Of a DNA stretch of 64,000 nucleotides, positions 43,454 to 53,977 are shown piece by piece. A program made the translations under genes and the position numbers. The notes under the pieces are model-generated. The model was not told the DNA's origin. It did no database searches and saw only the letters and a list, made by a program, of their open reading frames with translations. Origin of the DNA: Pseudeuparius sepicola (taxonomy: Eukaryota > Arthropoda > Insecta > Coleoptera > Anthribidae). The stretch's first letter is position 1, and every line of letters begins with the position of its first letter. The DNA lies in NCBI GenBank assembly GCA_963920635.1, contig OY987306.1:14092001-14156000 (forward strand), read 5' to 3'.

Positions 43454-44412
43454 CAGATTACCAGCCAGATGCGAAAGTAAGCGGCTAACAGTAATACAAG
43501 GTTGATTTAGCAGACGTAGATTGGCCGCACCAATGCATTTATAAATTCGGGCCGTTTTATGAAAAAGATTGGGCGCACCAATAGATTTTATGATTTAATG
43601 TACCTATTTAATTATGGATTAATACAAAACAGTCGAAGCTTAAAATATTATAGTATTATTTTTTAAGTGGTTTACAACAACAAAAGAGAATATTGGCTAC
43701 ACAATTTGCTAAAACTACATACTTTTTCACGGAATTATTATGAATGTCTGAAACAATTAAAACAATACCTACATCGGGAATTCAAAACGAAAACGAAGTG
43801 TTCAAGAAAACTTATAGGTATCAGCTGATCTGACAAGTGGCTTAATATATTTATTTTTCGATTAGTTTTTTCAGTTTTCGTTGAACTCTTTAGATTGCGA
43901 TTTGCATGTTTTAAGGTATAAAATATCCTTTATCTAGCAAATAAATTAATTACATATATCGTACTTTAGAAAAGTGTGCACATGTATGAATGAAAATATT
44001 TTGCTCATTTCGTTAAAAAAAATTGAAATTCCTTTGCTACCCGAAACATCACCAAAAACGACAAAAATATATTTCATATATATACTTTTGCAGTATTTCA
44101 ATACCGACTTATATCATAATAATATAATAATACTACACCTAACTACCTATAATATTTTCTCAACTTTTTACCTAGGTACTTAAAACCCTTGAAAGGTGCA
44201 ATACAAAAATCTGGCCTCTCTCTGTTATCTATACGTATTATTCGGAATTGCCGACGTTTTCATAATTATTATCTCGTCATCTTCAGGGCATTACAATAAA
44301 TAATAGCTTGCATCCCAGAATAACAATTCAACAAAATAAAATATGTCATAATATTTTATTTAGTAGATAAAATAACGAGTTTTGCAGCCAGAAAGGTATA
44401 TATTAACTTCTT
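43454..44412. other. No gene recognised
   Basis: AT-rich DNA with no coding domain. A degenerate element-tail motif (minus strand, about 44292-44246, CCCTGAAGATGACGAGA then AAAACGTCGG) resembles the end motif of Penelope-like elements. Confidence 0.4.
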
Positions 44413-44416
44413 TTTA

Positions 44417-44460
44417 TAATACCAAGCTTTCGGTCAACTTCGTGACCTTCATCAGGGCTA
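44417..44460 (-). ncRNA. Hammerhead-ribozyme-like motif of a Penelope-like element
   Basis: On the minus strand the order is CTGATGA (44455-44449), a 5-bp stem GGTCA/TGACC with a six-base loop (44447-44432), then GAAA (44431-44428). These are the conserved core and stem II of a hammerhead ribozyme. Stem III after GAAA is not clearly formed, as is usual for the minimal hammerheads reported in Penelope-like elements. It lies about 100 bp outside the Penelope palindrome arm, in the expected orientation for that arm. Activity is unproven. Confidence 0.55.
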
Positions 44461-44562
44461 GAATTTTTTTTTTATTATTAGAAAATATTGAGAAAAGGTT
44501 GAAATTTTACTCACAATTATGTTGAAGTTTTGCCAATATTAAAACCAGATAGAGTTTGGGTT

Positions 44563-46137
44563 TAAAAGGGTCAGAAAAAGGTTTTTACATAATTTCGTGT
44601 GAAAATTTATACCGTCAATTTTGTTTGTAATTGTTTTTTTTTGTTAGTAAGGTAATTTAGTTTCAAAAAACAAAAGATAAATTTATAATAAGAAAAAATG
44701 TTTTTTAGGTTATCATCAAAAAGTGTCAGAAAACTTGGTGTGATACAAGGTTAGAAATAACCTTAGTGTGATATAAGGTTATGTTACAACATTCTGGAAA
44801 TCCAAATTTTTATATAATTATTATGAGATGTAAGAGTTACAATGAAATATTAATAGATGTATTGTTATTAGAATTATTTAAAGATAAAATAAAACAGTAT
44901 ATGGAACTTAAATCTTTGATGTCTGTTTTTTTATTTATTGACTTGTTATCATTATTAATTTCAACCATTTCAAGAAATAACCTTTTATTAAGATTTTTTT
45001 CTTTATGTAATATTGAAACATTGTCAAATTTAAAATGATGACCTGTTATAAAAGCATGTTCACTTAAAGCAGTAGTAGTTTTTTGTAATTTGACATCACT
45101 TCTATGTCCTGAAATTCTATTTTTTAAATTTTGTGATGTTTGACCAATATATGAATTATTACAGTTGTTACAAGGTATTGAATAAACAACATTAACATTA
45201 GGTTGGTTAATAATAGGTGTCTTCCTATCGATTTAATATTTTTTAGAGCTATTTTAACATTTTCATTCTTAAAAATTTTAGTTATTTTAGGAGTAAGTTC
45301 TTTAATATAAGGTAATGACCTATAAAATAAATGATCAGGAATATTATCAACCTCTTGAATTGGTCATTACCTTATATTAAAGAACTTACTCCTAAAATAA
45401 CTAAAATTTTTAAGAATGAAAATGTTAAAATAGCTCTAAAAAATGTTAAATCGATTGGAAGTTTCTACACAAAATTAAAAGATAAGACACCTATAATTAA
45501 CCAATCTAATGTTGTTTATTCAATACCTTGCAACAACTGTAATAATTCATATATTGGTCAAACATCACAAAATTTAAAAATAGAATTTCAGGACATAAAA
45601 GTTATGTCAAATTACAAAAAACTACTACTGCTTTAAGTGAACATGCTTTTATAACAGGCCATCATTTTAAATTTGACAATGTTTCAATATTACATAGAGA
45701 AAAAAATCTTAATAAAAGGTTATTTCTTGAAATGGTTGAAATTAATAATGATAACAAGTCAATAAATAAAAAACAGACATCAAAGATTTAAGTTCCATAT
45801 ACTGTTTTATTTTATCTTTAGATAATTCTAATAACAATACATCTATTAATATTTCATTGTAACTCTTACATCTCATAATAATTATATAAAAATTTGGATT
45901 TCCAGAATGTTGTAACATAACCTTATATCACACTAAGGTTATTTCTAACCTTGTATCACACCAAGTTTTCTGACACTTTTTGATGATAACCTAAAAAACA
46001 TTTTTTCTTATTATAAATTTATCTTTTGTTTTTTGAAACTAAATTACCTTATTAACAAAAAAAAAACAATTACAAACAAAATTGACGGTATAAATTTTCA
46101 CACGAAATTATGTAAAAACCTTTTTCTGGCCCTTTTC
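44563..46137. mobile_element. Penelope-like element, head-to-head palindrome
   Basis: Two near-identical inverted arms, 44563-45320 and 45362-46137, flank a 41-bp spacer. The right arm on the + strand carries the GIY-YIG endonuclease end of a Penelope-like polymerase plus about 350 bp of 3' sequence. The left arm is its inverted copy, with a deletion of about 20-30 bp near 45235. Inverted partial copies joined this way are a known outcome of Penelope insertion. The RT domain is absent from both arms. Confidence 0.8.
45345..45790 (+). pseudogene. Penelope GIY-YIG endonuclease, frameshifted
   Basis: The + strand reads VVYSIPCNNCNNSYIGQTSQ near 45505-45565, the C-x2-C linked GIY-YIG start (here VYSIPC...YIGQT). 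After a frameshift near 45590 it continues with SEHAFITGHHFKFDNVSIL and FLEMVEIN, with the conserved Glu-bearing part of the nuclease, ending about 45790. The same sequence lies inverted in the left arm. Catalytic Tyr/Arg positions look mostly kept, but the frame is broken and no polymerase precedes it. Confidence 0.75.
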
Positions 46138-46297
46138 GGTTTTTTTAAATATCTCAGCAACCCATGAAAATATTTTAACTTTCTCAACGGCATATTGTTA
46201 GGCGCCCAAAGACGCAAGTTTGCCTCCATTTGACCGACTTCGTATCTGTTACGGTTTCCGAGATCCCCATGTTGAGCACCGGAACTGAATCACCCTG
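46138..46297. repeat. Truncated TA-type MITE half
   Basis: From the end of the Penelope arm a segment runs to GAATCACCCTGTA (46288-46300), the 3' half of a mariner-like MITE. Its own left half is missing. It abuts the satellite array directly. Confidence 0.5.
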
Positions 46298-47098
46298 TAT
46301 TATAAAATTCGTTAAATGATTTTCGAATTTATTTTTGGTGGAAGGCGATTTTGTTACACCATCATATTTTTACCAAAAGTGATTTGCAGCCAGAGAAACG
46401 ACCTGTCATAGCGGATTTGAAAAAAATCAGGGGCGTACTATATTATAAAATTCGTTAAATGATTTTCGAATTTATTTTTGGTGGAAGGCGATTTTGTTAT
46501 ACCATCAGATTTTTACCAAAAATCACTTGCAGCAAGAGAAACAACCTGTCATAGCGGATTTGAAAAAAATCAGGGGCGTACTATATTATAAAATTCGTTA
46601 AATGATTTTCGAATTTATTTTTGGTGGAAGGCGATTTTGTTACACCATCAGATTTTTACCAAAAGTGATTTGCAGCCAGAGAAACGACCTGTCATAGCAG
46701 ATTTGAAAAAAATCAGGGGCGTACTAGATTCTAGAATTCGTTAAATGATTTTCGAATTTATTTTTGGTGGAAAGCGATTTTGTTACACCACCAGATTTTT
46801 ACCAAAAGTCTTTTGTAGCAAGAGAAACCACCTATCATAGCAGATTTGAAAAAAGTCAGGGGCGTACTATATTCTAAATTTCGTTAAATAATTTTCGAAT
46901 TTATTCTTGGTGGAAGACGATTTTGTTACACCACCAGATTTTTACCAAAAGTCTTTTGTAGCGAGAGAAACAACCTGTCATAGCAGATTTGAAAAAATCA
47001 GGGGCGTACTATATTATAAAATTCGTTAAATGTTTTTGAGGTTGTTTCTCTTGCTGCAAGTGATTTTTGGTAAAAATCTGGTGATGTAACAAAATTGA
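46298..47098 (+). repeat. 142-bp satellite, five units plus inverted stub
   Basis: Units beginning TATTATAAAATTCGTTAAATG or a variant start at about 46298, 46441, 46584, 46727, 46870 and 47012, a period of 142-144 bp. The sixth is cut after about 20 bp and followed by an inverted piece of the same unit (47032-47098). Units 1-3 are very similar; units 4-5 are more diverged. All contain GGGGCGTACTA. Confidence 0.9.
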
Positions 47099-47710
47099 GC
47101 GTAGTCTCTAAAACATCTCAAACAATTTAAAGAATTTGAATTTTTTTCTTGTGACTTGTTTGCTATTACGGTCCTGATTTTTTGCATTACCTTCTTTCCT
47201 TGATCAGAAATGTCCCTACAGTTATTTTTGAAGAAAACCTTATCTTAATTATTTTTTAATCAAATGTATATCCAGGACTACTTAATACTTGACTGGTCCA
47301 CTGGAAAAACGTGATTTTCATTTCTGAATCTGTGTCTGTCTTCAGGGACGTCCTAAACACTGCTATTAGCCACATAATTTGACACTGTAAAATATATTAT
47401 CCTTATTCTTAATTTTTCTTTGGCATAATTGGTAATTACAAGTCGCTATTGAATCCCTTATACGCGCTGCCGCTATTACTTGGATTGTCATGATACATAG
47501 TACCTACCCGTCCGTACGATAGACGATAGTCTACCGCTCCGCTCTCCGCTTTATACCCAGCGTGCGTGCACCAGATTACTAGAGCCGCTTTATACCGAAC
47601 AGGCACCGGACCGTCGGTGTGGGCTCCGTCTCAGGAAAAGGCGTTTTAAATCGGCGCGGCCGCTTGCTTTCGCATCTGTCCTGTAATCTGTGACATTGTT
47701 TCAAAAAAAC
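47099..47710. other. No gene recognised; downstream of aminotransferase exon
   Basis: Contains a GC-richer patch (47450-47660) without recognised genes. AATAAA on the minus strand at 47716-47711, about 30 bp past the aminotransferase stop codon, is a candidate poly(A) signal for that gene. Confidence 0.4.
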
Positions 47711-47744
47711 TTTATTCCTCAACCAGTTTGCGTCAAAAGTAATT

Positions 47745-47843
47745 TCACATGTTTTGAAGTTCTTCAAGGGCGCATTCTAAGACGTCTAATGTAAATTCCG
47801 CATCTTCTTTTGTAATGCACATGGGTGGCTTGATTCTAAGTAC
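47745..47843 (-). CDS. AGXT2-like / ETNPPL class-III aminotransferase, last exon
   Basis: On the minus strand an acceptor CTTTTACAG (47852-47844) precedes 99 bp of open frame in phase 0. It reads VLRIKPPMCITKEDAEFTLD then VLECALEELQNM and a stop at 47747-47745. The V-x-R-I-K-P-P-x-C...D-x-F-x-x-D-V-L-E-x-A-L pattern is the C-terminus of PLP-dependent class-III aminotransferase relatives such as alanine-glyoxylate aminotransferase 2-like and ethanolamine-phosphate phospho-lyase. A minus-strand AATAAA lies 30 bp beyond. The upstream exons should lie to the right of 47852 but were not recognised in the window. It converges on the Mpv17-like gene. Confidence 0.75.
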   Translation of the reverse strand, partial: VLRIKPPMCITKEDAEFTLDVLECALEELQNM

Positions 47844-49660
47844 CTGTAAAAGAGAAAATAAATTAAATAAATCGTTAAGTGACGATTATGAAGCCAAGCA
47901 TCGTCATGGCAACCAGAGTTTATTTTATATATTTTAGAAGTAATGTAAAATTTATAAAAATTAATGTCAAACATTTATTACTCACTACGTAACTAACTTG
48001 GGAATTTGGGAACAAAAGCTTATTGACTTGTGATTTGACGTTTAGTTTGGAATGAAAATTTACCAAGCTTTGGTAAATGATGGAAAGGTGCTAAATTTTT
48101 AGTACGCCGATTTAGCATATTTCCAACTATCTTTTAAGCAAATTTCTCAGCCCAATAACGTACAGTTATCGCGTAGCAAGCCCCTTTTTTACTTATTAAT
48201 TAGTTCCTAGTTGATAGTTGGGTGGTTAACTCTTTCACATGTGCGCGGTGGCGGGGAGCGCTGTATAAACCGGTAGACGTTGTTACGTTTAAAATTAACT
48301 TTTACGCCTACATATTAAAAATAGGAAAATCTCGATTATTGTCACTCTTTTGTTATATAAATCGTGCTTAAAAGCTCGTTGAAAATAAACAGTAGGCCAA
48401 TGGTAACGAGAAACTAACCTTTATTAAAAATTATTCGTATAAAAATATTTATCTTCGTCGTAAAAATATTGTGGTTTTCTCTTGTTTGTAGGACAGAGCA
48501 CTGCTTCTATCAATGGTGTATGGGCATATTTTTGTACAAAAAGAAAGGGGTTGTTGCGCTATTCGAGACGAGCCTACAAAGTTGTAAAAGATTAATTGCG
48601 AGACTTTCATATAACTGGTTTACCTCTTTTGCAGTGGGTTGTATTATCGTCCCTGTTCACTGTCGAGAGTTGTTCTGGTTCATTTGTTTGTTCTCGAGAC
48701 CTACTCTGTCGAGTTTTCTTGTATCATGTGGGGGTTGTTTTTATTGTGTCCATCGGTAGCCTAGGTTTTGGCATCAATTGTGTCCTATTTCGTGACCGGG
48801 TCTCCTATGTTCACTTCTGCCTCCAATTTTACTGCGAGGTTGTGGGTTTTCGTCTTCGTTTTGGCCGCATTGTCGACAAACACACCGATGTAAATAAGGC
48901 TTCCACTCCCCAGTGACGCGTTTTTCCGAGTAATACTTACGTGTCCGAACCGAGGTGGGTTTCTCCTAACTTTTGATGCCTTAGTTCTCGATAGTCGTGT
49001 GGTGCGTGGCATTTCGAAGGAGTTTCTTCTGTATACGGCCGTGTTGTTACGTTTGGACCGCCATTTCATCACAGCCACAGCACGCCCACAGATCAACTGG
49101 GTTCACCGATAGACTGAGGCCACAGGCTAAGAGAGCGTACTGCGGTACCTACTAGGGTGCTTCCCTCAGGGTACCCTATGATTTATTCGGGGGCCCTTAG
49201 TAGTTAGCTCGCCAGTCAGCAGACCTGTGCTGACCATTCCGAGCTTTTGGAGAACACTTTAATTGATACCTGCAACTCAGACCGCCTTCGGAAATTCAGA
49301 TAAGCCATTTCGTATTAATCTTGGTGTCCACCCAATTATTTTAGATTGACGCGAACTGTATATCATCCATTTAAAGTCTTACATTATCGTTGAATATTAC
49401 TGAATTTAATAAATTAGTCATTCCTCGGGGGTATGAAAAAAGGGTAATTTAGCAGGGTCATCTTACAGATTATCTCTGATTTTATTCAATTTCGCAAAAC
49501 ATTGCGTATTTCTGGAAAAACTATATTTTTGAGCATATTTGCATATTTTTCCTATACTTATTTATAGATATAAGATATAACCAAGATTATGAGAGCCCAG
49601 AGACAACACGCAGTGTGTAGTGCAAAGTCAAGAAATCCTGAAAAATGCATTCATTAGAAA
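47844..49660. other. Presumed intron; no gene recognised
   Basis: The first bases are the intron upstream of the aminotransferase exon. 48460-49230 is somewhat GC-richer and has long but domain-free frames on both strands (48469-48916 plus, 49096-48785 minus). No preceding aminotransferase exon was identified. Confidence 0.4.
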
Positions 49661-49669
49661 GTAGAAATT

Positions 49670-50010
49670 TAGGTTTAAGCGAATAGTTTGATTTTGTTCA
49701 AACATTTTCCGCTAAATGTAGAAAGGTTCCCGGTGATGTAGGTATTAAAGTTAGAAAAAAATTAGAAGCTCTACTGTTGAAGAATGAAGGGTTCAAATCT
49801 TTAATGGCAGTAAAGAGTATTTTTGATGGTAAATCATTCAGCGAATTGCACCTTGGCCATATACCTTACTACCCAAATTAAAATATTATCCTATTACATC
49901 GGCAGATGTTGAGAGAAGCTTTTCTATATATAAACATATTTTTACCAACAGAAGACAAAAATTTTTATTGGAAAACTTTGAAAAGAATTTAATCATAAAT
50001 TCCTACTAGG
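49670..50010 (+). pseudogene. hAT transposase C-terminal relic
   Basis: The + strand reads a helical stretch, KLEALLLKNEGFKSLMAV, then after a frame change TSADVERSFSIYKHIFTNRR and LLENFEKNLIIN. This is the hAT C-terminal dimerisation region, with the conserved DVERSFS. It matches the SVDVERSFSIYK of the hAT element at 61962-63669, so both belong to one family. The flanks are rich in TGCATATT motifs as in that element. The catalytic parts are missing. Confidence 0.75.
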
Positions 50011-50225
50011 TATACAATTTTAAATAATGCTTTAATATAGGTATTTTACGAGGTATTTTATGTATTCGTTTTCCTTTCATTTTTCTTAAAATAAACCCTT
50101 TCTCTAAAATCAGTTTTGGTGTTTTTTAACGTTTTTGTACATATAATATAAATGCATATTATTGCATATTTGGCCAAATAAATGCATATTATCATTGCAT
50201 GTTTTAAATAAAAATGATGCATATA

Positions 50226-52162
50226 CAGTGTGACCCATTTGTTTTGGGGTCAGTCTGTAAAAAGTGTATCAATCGTGCGATTTGGCTGATTTTTTTTTTA
50301 ATTGTAGAGCTCGATGAACTGCACATTTTGAACAAAAATTGCCTGGTTCGCATAAAATCCAAAGCCTACTATGACCGTTTTTATGAGCAAAATTTTAAGA
50401 AACCATATTAGCGTTTTTTTTTGAAAAAATCTGTGTGCGCCAATGGATTGAGCACCCCTCGAAATGGGTATGTACAAAATTTCATCAAAATATTTCAAGT
50501 AATAACGATTTTGTAGAAAAATTAAAAATGCAGCCAAGGTACGTCTTTATTTTCAAAAATTCAAAGTTGGCCATGGAAAATAATTGAATTGTAATAATAC
50601 AACCTTATGCTTATAAACACAAAACATAAAAACAATTAAAATTATAAAATTTTTGTAACTTCTACCAAGCCTCCATTTTCTACAATGCATTTGTCGTTCC
50701 TCTTGCGTACATTCAAAATTAAATTTCGTATTTGCTGTGGAGTAATTTCCTCACAACTACGGTTTATCCTAGCTTGTAGTTCTTGTAAATTATGGGGTCT
50801 TGACTTATAAATATTTTGCTTAAGTGTACCCCAAAGAAAAAAATCTAAAGGAGTTAAGTCCGGAGATCTCGGTGGCCACTCACAGAAAGGACTATTTCGC
50901 CCTATCCAACAGTTTTCAAAATTATTATCTAGCCAGTTTCTGATTAAACGAGCATTATGAATAGGACTGCCATCTAACTGTAACTTTAAATTTAAACGGT
51001 ATCTTAATGGTAACTCATCTAAAGCATTTCTAAATTCAATTTCTAGAAAATTCAAGAAGCCAGCCGCATTCAAATTCCCTTCAAAGAAAAATGGGCCAAT
51101 TATTCTGTCGCGTAGTATTCCACACCAAACGTTAATTTTTTGTGAATATTGTCTCCTTGCATTTATTATAAACTCTGGATTTTCAGCTGACCAGTGACGG
51201 CAGTTTTGACTTGATACTACACCATTTGTAGTAAACGTGGCTTCGTCGGTGAATAAAATTTCATTTAAAAAGTTGCCATTATGGAGATATTCACCTTGCA
51301 GCCAATAGCAAAATTCTAATCTTCTCTCCTCATCTCCTGGTTCCAGGGTGTGCAAAAATTTTGGCTTAAACGGTTTTATTTTGTTTTGTCTCAAACATCT
51401 CCTTATACTCTCTCTGGGTATATGAAGGTCTAAACTAGCCGTTCGAACACTATTTCGAGGATTGTCACTAAAGTATTGCAGAATTTGATTGTTATTTTCA
51501 ACAAGTCCACGGCGTCCATTTTGCCTAGTTTTTAATAAATTTTTAGAAATCGATCCAGTTTCATCAAAAATATTGTTTATACGTTGTACAGTACTTCGAC
51601 TCACTGATCTACCTGGGTGTCTATTGTTAAATTCGGCCGCAGCTTCTGCTGCCGAGCGCTCGTTGTCGCCCACGAGTCGAACAATTTCTATTTTGTCTCT
51701 TATGCTTAAATATTCCATAATTATGATAATTAATTGTATTGAGCACAAACAATTTCTGAACTCAATTTAGACAGTTTGACACTTAATAAAAGTAAACAAT
51801 TCAATTATTTTCCATGGCCAACTTTGAATTTTTGAAAATAAAGACGTACCTTGGCTGCATTTTTAATTTTTCTACAAAATCGTTATTACTTGAAATATTT
51901 TGATGAAATTTTGTACATACCCATTTCGAGGGGTGCTCAATCCATTGGCGCACACAGATTTTTTCAAAAAAAAACGCTAATATGGTTTCTTAAAATTTTG
52001 CTCATAAAAACGGTCATAGTAGGCTTTGGATTTTATGCGAACCAGGCAATTTTTGTTCAAAATGTGCAGTTCATCGAGCTCTACAATTTAAAAAAAAATC
52101 AGCCAAATCGCACGATTGATACACTTTTTACAGACTGACCCCAAAACAAATGGGTCACACTG
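50226..52162 (-). mobile_element. Intact-looking DD37D-type IS630/Tc1/mariner transposon
   Basis: A 1937-bp element with CAGTGTGACCC ends, TA on each side (50224-50225, 52163-52164), and 366-bp terminal inverted repeats (50226-50591 and 51797-52162) that are nearly identical. It carries one complete transposase frame on the minus strand. The outer flanks are TGCATAT-rich hAT-type sequence (GATGCA on the left, TGCGCATATT on the right), so it appears inserted in the end of the hAT relic. High TIR identity and an open frame suggest recent activity. Confidence 0.9.
50642..51718 (-). CDS. DD37D-type transposase
   Basis: 358 residues from the ATG at 51718, chosen because the related copy starts at the equivalent MEA/MEY...DKIEI position; ten extra residues upstream are possible. 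An N-terminal helix-turn-helix (residues about 1-110) includes RSVSRSTVQRINNIFDETG. Catalytic residues: Asp in ILFTDEATF, Asp in LQLDGSPIHNA, and a third Asp in WPPRSPDLTPLDFFLWG, with 37 residues between the second and third. The product would bind the TIRs and cut and paste the element at TA. No stops or shifts. The second motif is LDGSPIHN rather than the common QDNAxxH. Confidence 0.88.
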   Translation of the reverse strand: MEYLSIRDKIEIVRLVGDNERSAAEAAAEFNNRHPGRSVSRSTVQRINNIFDETGSISKNLLKTRQNGRRGLVENNNQILQYFSDNPRNSVRTASLDLHIPRESIRRCLRQNKIKPFKPKFLHTLEPGDEERRLEFCYWLQGEYLHNGNFLNEILFTDEATFTTNGVVSSQNCRHWSAENPEFIINARRQYSQKINVWCGILRDRIIGPFFFEGNLNAAGFLNFLEIEFRNALDELPLRYRLNLKLQLDGSPIHNARLIRNWLDNNFENCWIGRNSPFCEWPPRSPDLTPLDFFLWGTLKQNIYKSRPHNLQELQARINRSCEEITPQQIRNLILNVRKRNDKCIVENGGLVEVTKIL

Positions 52163-52164
52163 TA

Positions 52165-52952
52165 TATGCGCATATTTCGATTGAAATTAAATGCATATAT
52201 TCCGCCCTTTATTTATTAGTTACCGTTAAGCATGATATTGTGGCTAGTTGTGATATTAATTACTGTTCATTAAAGTAATGTAAAGCGACACTTGAGACAC
52301 CTCAAACCGGGTAGTGTCCGAGCCACGTTCGGCCCCTCGGGCACTCTAAATACCAAACCCCCTTCTTGTTACTTCGAAAAAGTAAGGAGGCGAAAAACCC
52401 TTCCTTCCGGTGACCAACCTGCCATCCGGCGATCTTAAACGGATAAAATTACGTGTGCAAAGCCGACAAGAGGATACTTCTCATCGGCGAAAGAGCCTTA
52501 ATCGTTGGTAACAGCGGAGCTCTATATAAGAGGAGTAAAAGCAATTATACCTACTCACTGTCATGTGTAAAGAGTAATTTTCGATGGAATATTTCTGTTC
52601 TCCTAAAAATAAAAGAACCCATGTCCGAAGTAGAGACTAGAGTGTTTTATTTGACCACCAACAAGTGGCACAGAAGGGACAACAAAATATTTTGGAGTAG
52701 AAAATGTTTGTGGAGGCAGCCTCGAATAGAGTACCTAAGCAGTTTTTCTTCCGCAATTCGTGAACGACGAGCGAGGGGACGATTTTAAGGCGGTGATTTG
52801 TCGGTAAGATCAAGCCGTAATAGACTTTTCCAGAGAATAGGTTGAGTAATGAATAAGATAAAGACTGTCGATATAAGAAGTAACGATATAAAACTGCTTG
52901 ATTAGTATTTTCTACCAGGTAGGTTAGTAGTGATAGTTTGTCGGTTCTAACT
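52165..52952. other. hAT-type end, then GC-richer stretch with TATA-like box
   Basis: 52165-52230 is TGCATAT-rich hAT-type sequence. From 52300 to 52800 the sequence is GC-richer, with GAGCTCTATATAAGAGGAG (about 52518-52536) like a TATA promoter. A 111-residue frame (52453-52788) has no domain. It could be part of an LTR, but no second copy was found. Confidence 0.4.
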
Positions 52953-53090
52953 CAGTGGTGGTGGTAGTGGTGGTGGTGGTGGTGGTGGTGGTGGTGTGTA
53001 GTGGTGTTAGTGTGTGGTGGTGGTGAGTGGTGGTGGTGTGTGGTAGTTGTGTGTGGTGGTGGTGTGGGGTGGTGGTGTGTGGTGGTGATG
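52953..53090 (+). repeat. GGT/GTGT microsatellite
   Basis: A long imperfect GGT repeat with interspersed GTGT, followed by several GGCTCCG-like repeats to about 53140. Confidence 0.9.
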
Positions 53091-53140
53091 GCTCCGGATG
53101 ACTCCGGGTGGCTCCGTGGCTACGGGTGGCTCTGTGCCTA

Positions 53141-53648
53141 TAATGTTTCTCCCCCTAACCTACGGATTGTGCACCTATGACATGGTACCTAACCTACCAT
53201 AATTTGACTCCCGACGGATTTTTTCTCTAACCTAGCGTATTTCACTTACTTCCTCCCTTCTAACCTATGGGTTGTTCGCCTTTTGCATGTAACATACTTC
53301 TATGTTCCCATCTCCACCTTCTAACATACTTTTTTGTGCACATGCGCATAACCTACATCGTCTAGCCGTTGTAACCTACTCTATGTACTTCAAGACCTAA
53401 CATTGAATTACTTCCCAAGGGCGCATTGTTGTATATGTATTCCCCGGCCATTGTATGTCATATTGGTTCCTTGCCTGCAGGCATCCGAGTGCCTCACGAG
53501 TTTGCCACCGCTCGCTTCTTCTAATTTCTGTTAACATTGCAGTTCGGAAAATTCGTCACCGCCATCAGGTCGATTCTTTTTCGATATCGCTATAGCAATA
53601 CCTAGGCTGGTGCGGTACTCCAGGAATCAACAGGAGTCGCGTAGACAT
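53141..53648. other. No gene; scattered TAACCTA motifs
   Basis: TAACCTAC or TAACATAC occurs roughly every 20-60 bp between 53155 and 53400, giving a weakly ordered repeat. No coding domain. Confidence 0.4.
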
Positions 53649-53977
53649 AAAAAAGTCTGTTCTTAAAATAAAATTGGCATGGAAAAAGTTGACATTACTT
53701 ATACTGGGTGACCAGAAAATCAAAGAAACGTTAATTAGCATAAGAGTAAACTACCTCTATTTGTAGAGATAATGAAAAAAGTTATAAAGAAAATTTGCTC
53801 AGCGTGGTAAGCTACTTTAGTGTACAAAATTTCAAAGCGTTAGGCCTACTTCGATTTTTTGATTGTATTCTCTTTTTGTCAAATAAATGGTTTTCTGTAA
53901 ATAGTACTACAAAACAAAACTAATGTCAACTTTTTCCATGAAAATTTTATTTTAAGAACAAGCAGACTTTTTTTTAT
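53649..53977. mobile_element. Short TIR element, about 330 bp
   Basis: Inverted ends of about 50 bp: AAAAAAGTCTGTTCTTAAAA at about 53649 and its counterpart near 53958-53977, continuing inward through ATGGAAAAAGTTGACATTA. The left arm is followed by ACTGGGTGACCAGAAAAT. No coding content. Confidence 0.65.

Noticed and set aside
46298..47098. CRISPR-like regular repeat
   Set aside because: Units of 142 bp are contiguous without unique spacers; this is a satellite in an insect genome.
48469..49096. Overlapping 96-106 residue frames on both strands
   Set aside because: Composition-driven open frames in a GC-richer patch; no domain and no splice support.
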